This document shows, piece by piece, positions 1 through 10,561 of a stretch of 64,000 nt of DNA; the stretch's first letter is position 1; each line of letters begins with the position of its first letter. Under the pieces are notes generated by a model. The model saw only the letters and a list, made by a program, of their open reading frames with translations, was not told where the DNA came from and made no database searches. The translations under genes and the position numbers were made by a program. Source of the stretch: Cephalotus follicularis (lineage: Eukaryota > Streptophyta > Magnoliopsida > Oxalidales > Cephalotaceae); the NCBI GenBank assembly GCA_001972305.1, contig BDDD01000706.1:233842-297841 (forward strand). The letters are read 5' to 3'.

Positions 1-305
1 GTTAACGTCCAAACTCACTGTCCCAAATGTGCACCATTTGCGTTGACGTCTTGATATGACGTTGACGTCTATAGACAAGGTGTTGACTCCACTTGTTTTA
101 TGCGTTGACGTTCAAGTCTCCATCACCTTTTGATGTTGACATCTTCCTCAAGGCATCGACGTAAATCATAATTTTCCCAGCACATTGACGAAGATAAACA
201 ATGGCGTTGACGAGAATCATCCTTCCAAGCCCAGAACATGTACTTATTCCCAGCACATTGATGCTTATAACATAGTCGTTGACGTCAATAGTTCTGATAT
301 GCAAG
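1..305. repeat. Cluster of GTTGACG-type words, probable LTR remnant
   Basis: The word GTTGACGTC and variants (GTTGACG, ATTGACG, ATCGACG) recur about ten times in 300 bp. The same style of word cluster (GTCGACG) sits inside the gypsy LTRs of elements A and F further right. No credible reading frame is present. I read this as the edge of a degenerate gypsy LTR cut by the window start. Only the word pattern supports this, not an alignment. Confidence 0.4.
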
Positions 306-854
306 TTTGAGCTTTCTTACAATGCAAGTTAACTTGGTTAAAGATTTCCTCACATCAAACAAACACATTAGGTATTTTGTAATCATCAAAACAAAGATTG
401 TAACACATAAATGTCAACACCTTTATTTTTAGATTCTACTAAAATATCCCTAAGGTTATGAGACATCCAATAAAAATGGACAATCCGTTAGTCAATAGAG
501 TCAAACCGTTAATCATTTTTTAAAAATCCCAACAATACCCTTAAAAACAAAAATTTCCCCGAGGTTTCACTAGTCCACAAAACTATCCTTAAGGTTTGAT
601 TTTGTTCACAAAAATATCCCTTTTATGTTCTTTTTTTTTTTTTTTACTTTGAGTTCCCGTGAATGTTAAATTGTTAATCCTATACATATGTAAATTGAGA
701 TTTAGTGGAAAGTGATAGAAAACAAATAATCCTTCCACTAAGATTTTATAATGCTAATATATTGCATAGGGGAATTCTTCTTGTCCTTTTGTTATCAAAA
801 GTGGCAACCACGTGATAGTTTTTTCATATTTAATCAACTATAGTTTGATAAAAT
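306..854. other. AT-rich flank left of element A, no gene seen
   Basis: No coding potential is visible. The stretch 417-640 carries several lines of the form AAAATATCCCT...AGGTT, a pattern common in old plant foldback repeats. The stretch 424-455 matches the reverse complement of about 43690-43725 on the other side of the nested stack. A T-run lies at about 631-646. The five bases just left of element A (850-854) read AAAAT and would be its left target-site copy. Confidence 0.5.
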
Positions 855-3536
855 TGTAATGTCCCAATTTTCCATTTAATGTATTATTGTATTCTCATTG
901 TAATTTAAATGATGAATTAATGAGAATTATGAATTTTTCAACTTAATGTTGAATTCTGAATGGAAAGTGTCAAGGAATGCTATATTGAATTGAAAAAATG
1001 CAATGAAAGAGACGCTTGAGAGTCGACGCCAAGAGATAGCGTCGACGCCAAGGAACAAAGAGGCGCGCTTAAGGCTCTTTGCCTCACGGTGTTGACACCA
1101 AGTGGTGGCATCGATGCCCATCGATGGGGAACTAAAAAGGTAGGCGTTAACATAGTTCGTGGGGCTTGTTAGCGCTAAGGTTGATGGTCAACGCATCAAT
1201 GCCTAAGGGTTGACGTCGACACCAAAAACTGTCGGCAGAATGAGTCAAAAAACTGACAGAAGACGTGTCAAGGACAAGTGTGAGACACTTTACCAGTTCC
1301 CCATGACCTGCAATGACAGAAAGTAAAGAGGGAAGTGACTGATGGGTGTAATACGGACAGAGAGAGAAGAGAGAAGAAGAGATACGGGGTCCCCATAAAG
1401 CATGCTTTCTTCTTCTTCTCCTCACAATACTTGGAAAGAAAACCCACCAGAGAAAAGAGAAAGAAAGATAGAGGAAAAACGGGAGAGAAAGGAGGGAGAA
1501 ATAAACCACAAGCTTGAACTGTAAGCTTGGAAGCTCGGACCAGTTGGAGTTGAGCTCGGATTTGGAGTTGCTGCCGAACTTGGAAGCTCAAAGAGCACTC
1601 CAAGATAGCCACTTGAAGAGGTGGACTACGATTCCTAACTTGGAATCAAAGGTAGGGATTATATAACTGTATTTTTGAGTTCAGTTATAATAAGTGTTCA
1701 TTGATGAGATGCAAGAAAGAAATGGTAGAAACAAATCTGTGCATGATTTCATTTTGCCATTGGTGTTATTCTGTGGATTTTAAGAACGAAAATGAATTGA
1801 TTTGCATGCGTTGTCTTGCTTGTTTCCACTAGGTTTGAGGCATTGTTGTGCGTTGTAATGGAAAAGACACAGTTATGGTTTCACAGACGTTGACGCCTAG
1901 AGGTACGCATCGAAGCCTTGGTCTGTTATACGGGAGAAAGACGCTTAAAGCGTTGATGCCTAAGGTTCCTTGTCTTAAAGCGTCGACGCCAAAAGGCGAA
2001 GCACTGACAATCAAGGGTCCTTGCCTTGAAGCGTCGGCACCAAAGAGACAAGACGTTGACACCTAGAGTGTATGTCCTGAATGTGTCTCACGATATAGAC
2101 GTTGATGCCTAGGGTGTGCGTTGATGCCTAGAAAGTCTGTTACAAGTGTTGGTGCTAGAGGCATGCGTTAACGCTTAAGAGACTGATATAGACATTAACG
2201 CCTAGGGTGCGCGTTGATTCCTTAGAAAGACTGTTACAAGTGTTGGCGGTAGAGGCACACGTTAACGCTTAAGAGACTGATATACATGTTGACGCCTAAG
2301 GTATGCGTTGACGCCAAAAGGGGCTTAGTACGTTTTGAGCACATGGTGCTATACGTTGACGCCTAGAGGTTAGGTGTTGACGCCAAAAGGGGTCTGTTGC
2401 ATTTTGAGCATATGTTTGATTGCATATTGCTGTGGATTGAACTATGGACTGATTATTGATGATTTCTAAAGTGTTTTATCATTTTAGAAAAGTTCATACA
2501 TGATTTTATAATAAATCATTATTTTACACGAAAATGTATATTTTTTAAAGATTGAAATGTGGTTTCAAGGATTGATTATACATTTTGAACAAATGTATTA
2601 GTATTCAAGTAATTTATGACTATAAATTACTTGGAAAGGATTGGTTGATTTAATTGTGATTGATGCTGCGCTGGCCGCATGACGGAGATGTCATTGATGG
2701 CTGGGGGCAGAATATTCGCCTAGGTGCCAGGAGATGGCTAGGGATGCCCACATACAATGTTACTAAATAATGAGTTCAAGTAACACGGGACACTTTTGGT
2801 TACTGAACACAGAGGTCGAGTAACCTGGTTGCTGAACACAGAATGAGAGTAACCTGGTTGCTGAACACAGCAACCTTGGATTGATTGATTGAACCTGCTT
2901 CGAGTCGTCCAGATTCGAGACCGAAGTAGGTGCATGATGTCGGGGCCAGGAGATGGTAATGTGCTTCGTGCAGGATTGGATTGTTTGATCCTTTGGACTT
3001 GATTGATGGATTGATGGATGTAGTCACTTGGCATGGTTGCTTACTTATTAACACATATACATATACATATGTATTGCGATATATTATGTTTTGCATCATA
3101 ATGCATTCATTACATGGCATTTATTATCGTTAACCCCGAAATGCTTTTATATCTTTCCTACTTAGCCAGTGGATTTTGCTAACCCTATCAATTTCAGATT
3201 GATGCAGTGTGATCGATATCGCTTAAGCTTGGAGGATTGAAGAGAAGATTAAGTTGTATTTCTTTTGAGAAATTCTTAAATGGATTACTATATTTATGTA
3301 TTAATGTATTGACCAATTTAAATCATGCTCCGTTTCATGGGTAGTTAACGATGGAGTTATTGTATCGATGTTAAACATCTGGTAATATGTAGTATGGGAT
3401 GCATATTACGTTATTTAATTCGGCTTATGTTTTAAATGCTTCTGCAATGATTTTATATGGTTTGGAAAGTTTTAAATTTTCCGTAACTTGAATAAGCTGA
3501 ATATATGTTAATTGCCTCGACCTCCGGGTCGATATG
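855..3536 (+). repeat. 5' LTR of element A, main part
   Basis: Begins TGTAATGTCCCAATTTTCC and matches the copy at 33423-34490. The LTR is split at 3536/3537 by element B and resumes for its last 20 bases at 13265-13284, ending GTGTGACA. The total is therefore about 2.7 kb. Between 1010 and 2400 it carries many near-palindromic words of the GCGTCGACGCC type. Small reading frames inside it are not conserved and are not genes. Confidence 0.88.
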
Positions 3537-6235
3537 TGTAACGCCCGAGATTTTCATGTATTATAATTTCAGAATGTATTTGTACTTTAATTATGGAATT
3601 AATAAAATGATGGATTTTCTGAATTGGATGATGTTGTTTTAAATCTTTTATGTACTTAGAAGTGTGATTACTTGGTGATTATGCTGGAGGCAGTCGACTG
3701 GTATGGAGGGCCAGCCGACTGAAGGGCTGCATGTGGAGGCAGTCGACTGGTGGGATGAACCAGTCGACTGGCCAACTATAGTGACACTTGGCAACAGACT
3801 GCCAGTCAAACAGCCGACTGCCAGGGAAAGGCAGCCGACTGGATCATGCTCTATTTTTATTGCATGTGATAGGATTCACATGTTACAACTGACATGGGAA
3901 GAGGAGGCCATCTGTGCTTCATGCAGCCGAGAGAATGGAGAGAGAGGACACATATGAACCATGCAAGACCTCATGGGGCAGAGAAATTGGCCTTGTGTGT
4001 GTGTGCTTGCATGTGAGTAGATGAATGTGGCATTTAGTACCATGTGAGGAAGGGAGGAAGAAAGAGAGGAAAAGCTCTGCATAAAAACGTCACACTCACT
4101 CTCTCTCGTAATGGTACTGTTCGGTTTGAGAATCACAGAGACAGTTGAGAGAAACCACAAAGAAAAGAGAAAAGAGAGTGTTTGTCCATTATTGAAGCAT
4201 GGAGCTCAAGGTGGGAGCTGTTCTTGGAGCTGCTGGGCTTGGAGTTGGAGCTTCTGGGGAGCTCTAAAAGCCACTGATTGGAACGAAAAGGGGAGGACTT
4301 ACAGATTCCTAACTTGGAATAAAAAGGTAGGGGAAAGTTGTAATGGCAATTTGAGTTTAAACTTACTGCATGTTCCATGAATTGCAATGCCTAGTTATGT
4401 GACTTGTAGCTACTGATTTTAGGACGTAATTGCCACTGTTTTTGGGAGCTGATATGCTTATTACTGAGAATCAATGTGATTATTATGCAAGCATGTTGAA
4501 CCTTTTATAGCTTTGGCTTGCATGATGAAATGAGTGTTGATGAGTTGTTATAGGGTTGATATGATAACTTGTAAGTTGTATTACCTGTTCCGAGCTTAAT
4601 TTATCTGCTTACCATGATAAGTGGGAGTAGTTAGATCGATTGTATGCCACTAGTTCGCAGAGAAGCCGACTGCCGAAGGAAGGCAATCGACTACTCAATG
4701 AAACCAGTCGACTGCCAATGGAAAGAAGTCGACTACTCATACTTCCTCATACCCAGAAGAAGGAAATCTGGGAATTTTCTCGTGTGAGAGTACTGGAATA
4801 GTCGACTGTTGAGGAACAACAGCCGACTGCCTAATGGACAGTTGACTGGTAGAAGGAACCAGTCGACTACTCATACTGCTCGACCCAGAACAGTCGACTG
4901 GTGAGGATTCCAGTCGACTGATTAGACTGCTGGTTGCCTAAAAAAGATGCGAAACGATCCCGATTCCTATTAGAGTGCATTTGAGCATTTGTATGCATTA
5001 CATATGAGCTGTTTACTACCTGATTGTATACTGTTTGTGAATTGTTTATGATTTCTAAAGATGTGGTATTTAGAAATGCATATATGAACTCAAAATGTGA
5101 TATTTTGAGTGTGAAAATATGTGTTGGTTAAATAACGTATTTTCGAACGGATCGATAAACAATTTACACTACTGAAACTGTTTAAAGGTATTTTCTATTG
5201 AAAATGTATATTTCAAATGTTGTCACTTTTGGAAACATTTTGGAAATAACCTGCCTGTTGTGGATCAAATCGATCACTACTGTTTACTGTACTGTTACTG
5301 TTTGAATTCACTGTTTGCTCTGTGAATTGCTATGTGTTTGTGCTTGAACCACTAATTGCATGGCAGAGACTACCAGCGCCGGCTAGTGGAGGGTTGACCT
5401 AGGGGCCAGGAGAATGGCTGGGTAACTCACTGTACTGTTGCCTAGCTCGGTTACCTGATGTAGGGGCCGGAGTGGAAGTGTAGCGTGGGGCCAGGAGTTG
5501 GCGACGCTACACATACTACCTGTTGTAGTCCTATATGGACATCCTGACTGTTGTAGTCCTATGTGGACGTCCTGTACTGCCTATTGGTCCTTCACGGACA
5601 TTCTTGTGTATGTTGATGTAGCCCTGGCCGGGTTACTACTGTACTGATCCTGCATACATATATTTTATTATATATGTACCCACTGTTATTTTACTGTACT
5701 GTTAAAATATATATATTTCTCATATATATACGAAATGGTTTTTCTGCACTGCATCATTTATGCATTCATATCATGACATGCATTTAATGTTAATCCCGAA
5801 CTGCTTTTATGACTTAGCCGAGTGAGGACAAAGGCTAACCCCCTACTTTACAGATTGATGCAGTGGACCGGTTGGACTAACATGGATGAAGATCAAGTTG
5901 TTATGATCTTGTTTTTGTTTATTCTCCTGCTTTGTATTAAACCTATGTTGGTTATGGTTTTCGGATGTATCGTTGTTATGATTTTGTTACTGAAGGATTT
6001 TAATCTTGTACTGTAATTCACGCTCCGTTTATGGGCGATTAACAATGTCGGATTTTTTTGGGGTAGAGTGCGGTATGGGACGTACGTTACAAGTTTACAG
6101 CTTATGTTCTATTATGCTTCCGCAACTGTTGTACTTTGGAAAAGTTTTAAGTTTTATGGTTTTTGCATGAGCTGTGTTTTATGTTAATTGTCTTTACCGC
6201 TTTAATGTTACGTTTCTCTTGAACAGGGTGTGACA
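3537..6235 (+). repeat. 5' LTR of element B
   Basis: A 2699-bp LTR with TG...CA ends. About 16 words of the type CAGTCGACTGG / CAGCCGACTGC lie in three clusters (about 3690-3850, 4660-4745 and 4795-4920). A probable TATA-like motif lies at 4080. It contains the expected stretch of plant gypsy LTR text, with repeated GGGGCCAGGAG and GGACATCCTG units at about 5400-5620. The same order recurs in the 3' copy. Confidence 0.93.
4080..4088 (+). promoter_or_regulatory. Putative TATA-like box of the element B 5' LTR
   Basis: CATAAAAAC followed about 15 bases later by a CT-rich tract (CACTCACTCTCTCTC), a common plant core-promoter plus initiator layout. An equivalent site exists in the 3' LTR at 11105-11113. 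Transcription would start in the CT tract and define the R region. This is inferred from sequence only. Confidence 0.4.
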
Positions 6236-6238
6236 GAG

Positions 6239-6250
6239 TGGTATTAGAGC
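6239..6250 (+). other. Primer-binding site of element B
   Basis: TGGTATTAGAGC lies three bases after the 5' LTR end. It is the initiator Met-tRNA primer-binding sequence used by most plant LTR retrotransposons, with one C-to-T change relative to the sites of A, C, E and G in this window. The change may weaken priming. Confidence 0.8.
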
Positions 6251-6344
6251 ATATTCCATATATGCTTAGCTAGGATACTTTCCTTGGCAATTAATGAATT
6301 GTTTTCCTAAAGTCGTGACTGACCGTCAATCTTCTTATAGGAAA

Positions 6345-7500
6345 ATGGACCGAAGGAGAACTCGAGCTAGGGCTAGAGCTGCTGGAGCTAATGCCCCTGA
6401 GGAGGAAAATGTTCCACAAGGGATGAATTTTCCCCAAGATGACAGAGATCCGATGGCTCAGATCGCAGACTACTTTTAGCAGCAGATGGCCTTTAATCGG
6501 GCTAATGCAGAGGAGATGTGCCAGTATCACGCGCAGGCTCGACCGCAACGCTGAGCTCCCGACCACTGCCCGGGAGAGGATGGTTTTGGGAGAGATATTG
6601 AGAAGTTCATGAGGCTGAATCCACCCAGCTTCAAGGGAGAACTTGATGCTACGATTGCTGAGAGATGGCTGCAAGACCTGGAGAAGATCTTTGCAATGAT
6701 GGACTGTACTGATGCTCAGAAGTTGAAGTTTGCTGTGTACTGCCTATGGGGTGAGTCCACTCATTGGTGGGAAATGGTTAAAGAAAAATGGGAATCACAG
6801 AGACTGGACAGCACTTGGGACAGATTCCAGACAGAGTTCTTGGAGACTTATGTTCCGGGTATTGAGCAAGAGCGACGAGAGACTGAGCTCTTAGAGTTAC
6901 GACAGGAAGAGATGACTATTTCTGAGTATCAGACAAGGTTCATGGAGCTGGCCAGACATTCACCTTATTTGGTAGCTGACGAAGTGACGAAGTGAAGAAG
7001 ATACGGAGGTTCCTGAGAGGGTTGAGACCGGATCTTCGGTCAAGGATTAGAGCCATGGAGCTGAGGACTTTTGTGGAGGTTGCTCAGAAGGCTAGACTGT
7101 TGGAGACGATATCCAGTGAGGACCGGGCAGAGAGTGCTCGTACAAAAGAGAGTAAACAGAGTCCTACACAGTCCTGACTAGCATCGTCGAAATGGCAAGA
7201 TGGTGGTTCTCCAACGAAGTCGTCAAAGAACAAGACTCAACAGACAGCTTCACAGGGTACTCCCAGCCAAGGGAGTAATGCTAGATCTGAAGGTTGCTAT
7301 TACTGTGGTCGTACTGGTCACCAACAGAAAGAATGCTGGAGGTTCAATGGCTGGTGTTTGAGGTGCGGGGCACCGGGTCATTCAGTGAAGGACTGCCCGA
7401 AGAGTTCTGCTACAGCGCCTACTAGGCCGGGGATCAGTAGTGGTGCGGCTGCGGGGCCGTCACAGAGGAGGGACACCGGCAAGGGCATCACAAAAGGTAG
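6345..7500 (+). pseudogene. Element B gag (capsid and nucleocapsid), broken
   Basis: Gag forms the virus-like particle and packages the RNA. The start chosen is the first ATG after the leader (GGAAAATGGAC), giving an Arg-rich start (MDRRRTRARARAA). The retrotransposon gag domain covers about 6605-7110 (LNPPSFKGEL, W-rich middle, ELLELRQ). Two CCHC zinc knuckles lie at 7295-7336 and 7355-7396, with all eight ligands present. In-frame stops occur at 6477 (TAG) and about 6553 (TGA). A tandem 8-bp duplication (GACGAAGT twice, about 6977-6992) shifts the frame and creates a further stop. The zinc knuckles were probably translated in the original frame with the protease. Confidence 0.88.
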
Positions 7501-7990
7501 AGTTTTTGTACTTGCTCAGACTGAGGTTCCAGAGTCAACTTCTGTTGTTGGAGGTACTCTGTATATATATGGTTTTTCTGCTAGAGTACTGATGGATTCT
7601 GGAGCATCGCATTCCTTTATATCTGCACATTTTGCATCTTGCTTAGATGCACCCCTGACTACATGTCTTATATACTTGATGTGAGCACACCGATTGGGAC
7701 TTCTATGTATACTGACTCGGTATATAGAGTTTGTGAGATGTCTATGGCAGGCATTCCTTTGTATGCAGATTTGATAGTGCTGCCTATCCGTGACTTCGAT
7801 GTTATATTGGGAATGGATTGGCTATCAACGCACCGTGCTCGTATGGATTGCTACCATAAGATGGTGGATTTTTGTCTGCCCGACGGAATGACTTTTCAGT
7901 TCAAAGGAGACAAGGGGTTCTCGACACCGATCATATCTTTTATCCGAGCATCGAGATATCTAGAGAAGGGATACGAGGGATACCTGGCCT
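7501..7990 (+). pseudogene. Element B aspartic protease, frameshifted
   Basis: Retropepsin that cleaves the Gag-Pol polyprotein. The active-site block [10 protein letters not shown] is intact, with the catalytic Asp codon at 7595-7597. Downstream, the [15 protein letters not shown] block that closes the fold lies at about 7786-7820. The two blocks are in different frames: a shift occurs at about 7640-7680, just after the ASCLDA segment. The protein would therefore not be made as one chain from this copy without frameshifting. Confidence 0.85.
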
Positions 7991-9362
7991 ATGTGATTGA
8001 TCGAAGGAAGGAGAAAGGCGTGAGCTTGGAGGAAATTCCAGTTGTGTGTGAATTTCCGGATATGTTTCCTGATGACTTGGGATCCTTGCCACCGAAGAGG
8101 AGTATGGAGTTCATTATTGATCTTGTTCCTGGAACGGCTCCTATCTCTAAATCACCTTATCGGATGTCTCCTGCTGAGTTGCGAGAGCTGAAGCTACAGT
8201 TACAAGACCTGATTGACAAGGGTTTTGTAAGGCCCAGCGTTTCTCTGTGGGGTGCACCTGTGTTGTTCGTTAAGAAGAAGGATGGGTCGATGAGGCTCTG
8301 CATCGACTACAGAATGTTGAACAAGGCAACTATCAAGAACAAGTATCCTTTACCCCACATTGAGGATTTTTTTGATCAGTTGCAAGGATCAAGGGTGTTT
8401 TCCAAGCTCGACTTGAGATCGAGTTATCACCAACTGAGAGTAAGGGAAGGAGACATTGAGAAGACTGCCTTCCGAACACGGTATGGTCATTACGAGTTCT
8501 TGGTGATGCCGTTTGGTGTTACCAATGCACCGACAGCTTTTATGTCATTGATGAATGACGTATTCTGGCCATACCTGGACCAATTTTTTATGGTGTTCAT
8601 TGATGATATACTGGTATATTCGAGGAGTGAAGAGGAGCACACTCATCATCTGAGACTAGTATTGCAAGTCCTCAGAGAGCATCGGTTGTACGCCAAGTTC
8701 GGCAAGTGTGAGTTCTGGCTTGATCATGTGATTTTTCTTGGTCACGTCGTATCTAGAGCAGGTTTGATGGTGGATCCGTCCAAGACTGAGGTGGTGCGGG
8801 ATTGGCCACAACCGAAGAATGTGACGGAGGTGCGCAGTTTCCTTGGATTGGGAGGGTATTACAGAAGGTTTATCCAGAACTTCTCAAGGATAGCTGAGCC
8901 CTTGACTAGACTGACCCAGAAGAAAACCTTGTTTGTCTGGGATGATGATTGAGAAGCCAGTTTTTGTGAACTGAAGGATCGGTTGATCTCTGCTCCTATC
9001 TTGGCATTACCTGATGGTAATGAGGGCTTTGCAGTCTACAGCGATGCATGCAGCGAGGTAGAGTGATCGCTTATGCTTCGCGGAAGCTTAAGCCATATGA
9101 AGAAAACTACCCGACTCATGACCTTGAGCTTGTAGCTATTATCTTCACCCTTCAGAAGTGGAGGCACTATCTTTATAGGGCGCAGTTTGAGATCTTCACC
9201 GATCACAAAAGCGTGAGGTACCTGTTCTGTCAGGATACACTGAACATGAGGCAGCGCAGGTGGGTGGAATTCTTCAATGATTATGACTTCAGTGTACAGT
9301 ATCACCCGGGGAAGGCAAATGTGGTTGCTGATGCCTTGAGCCGCAAGGCTATGCTTGCCAGT
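7991..9362 (+). pseudogene. Element B reverse transcriptase and RNase H
   Basis: The open stretch from about 7640 to 8952 carries the whole RT: the thumb-side lead-in ([10 protein letters not shown]), [26 protein letters not shown] and the catalytic F-I-D-D at 8596-8607. The linker [11 protein letters not shown] follows. A TGA stop at 8950-8952 ends this frame. RNase H follows ([39 protein letters not shown]), but about 28 bp after its YSDA block are missing. This removes the glycine-rich strand and shifts the frame. RT itself looks catalytically complete; RNase H is broken. Confidence 0.92.
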
Positions 9363-10515
9363 CTGAGTATGTGGTAAGGTGTTTGACTTGCCAAACAGTT
9401 AAGGTCGAGCACCAGAGACTGGCAGGTTTGCTACAGCCTTTACCGATTCCAGAGTGGAAGTGGGAACATGTTACGATGGATTTTGTTTCAGGTTTTCCTC
9501 TGACTCGGAACTGTCATAACGTCATGTGGGTTATCATGGATAGACTCACCAAATCGGTGCACTTTCTGCCTACACACGTTACTAATTCTGTGAGCAAGCT
9601 GGCTCGGTTGTATGTGAAGGAGATAGTGAGGCTACATGGAGTTCCAGTCAGCATCGTATGTGACAGAGATGATATCTTCACTTCCAACTTTTGGAAGAGA
9701 TTCCAGACAGCTTTCGGGACGAAGCTGAATCTGAGTACTGCCTTCCACCCTCAGACCGATGGACAGTCTGAGCGTACCATCCAGACCTTGGAGGATATGC
9801 TACGGGCTTGCATTATTGATTTTGCTGGTATGTGGGAGGATCACATTCCTTTGATAGAGTTTTCTTATAATAACAGCTATCACTCCAGTATCGGCATGGC
9901 ACCGTTTGACGCACTGTATGGAAGGAAGTGCAGATCTCCTGTGTGTTGGGATGAGGTCGAGGAGCGACCTTTACTTAGGACTGAGTTGGTGGAGGAAACT
10001 TCGGAGAAGATCAGGACGATCAAGGAGAAGCTGCTTGCTGCTCAGAGCCGGCAGAAGAGCTATGCGGACAGCGTCAAGAGAAGGCCTTTAACCTTCAGCG
10101 TGGGTGATCATGTGCTCTTGAAGGTTTCACCATGGAAGGGCGTGCAAAGGTTTGGGAGAAAGGGCAAATTAGCTCCTCGCTACATTGGTCCTTTTGAGAT
10201 TTTAGAGAGAGTTGGGGAGGTAGCCTACCAGCTTGCCTTACCTCCTGCACTGTCAAACGTGCACGACGTCTTCCATGTGTCGATGCTGAGGAGATATGTC
10301 CCGAACCCATCACATGTCCTGGATCATGATGCTGTTCCGATGCAAGATTATCTATCTTGTGACGAATTGCCTGTGCGGATTCTTGATCGGAAGACATAGA
10401 TTTTGAGGAACCGAACCATTTCCATGGTCAAGGTTCAATGGCAGTTCCACCGACCTAATGAAGCAACTTGGGAGCGTGAGGAGGACATCCTTGAACGCTA
10501 CCCGCACTTGTTCTA
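9363..10515 (+). pseudogene. Element B integrase lacking most of the zinc-binding N-terminus, with chromodomain-like tail
   Basis: Integrase inserts the cDNA. After RNase H the sequence jumps directly to the second half of the HHCC finger (RCLTCQ.VK.EHQRL). The His-His part and the linker present in element A (31870-32260) are missing, a deletion of roughly 400 bp. The catalytic core is open from 9371 to 10396, with the D,D,E blocks [15 protein letters not shown] and [14 protein letters not shown]. The [10 protein letters not shown] block and FHVSMLRRY follow. A TAG at 10397-10399 precedes the chromodomain-like end (ATWEREEDILERYPHLF, stop at 10513-10515). In chromoviruses this tail targets heterochromatin. 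Confidence 0.9.
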
Positions 10516-10548
10516 GATTTGTTTTAATTTCGAGGACGAAATTCCTTG

Positions 10549-10561
10549 AAGGAGGGGTGGA
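10549..10561 (+). other. Polypurine tract of element B
   Basis: AAGGAGGGGTGGA lies directly before the 3' LTR start TGTAACGCCC. It is the second-strand primer in the usual place. Confidence 0.75.

Noticed and set aside
1147..1612. Overlapping 114-120-codon minus-strand frames in the LTR of A
   Set aside because: Low-complexity Phe/Leu/Ser-rich reading of a purine-rich LTR stretch. The homologous stretch at 33742-34005 does not keep the same frame.
5822..6016. 64-codon hydrophobic frame in both LTRs of B (also 12846-13040)
   Set aside because: Present twice only because the LTR is duplicated. It resembles a membrane segment by chance of T-rich text.
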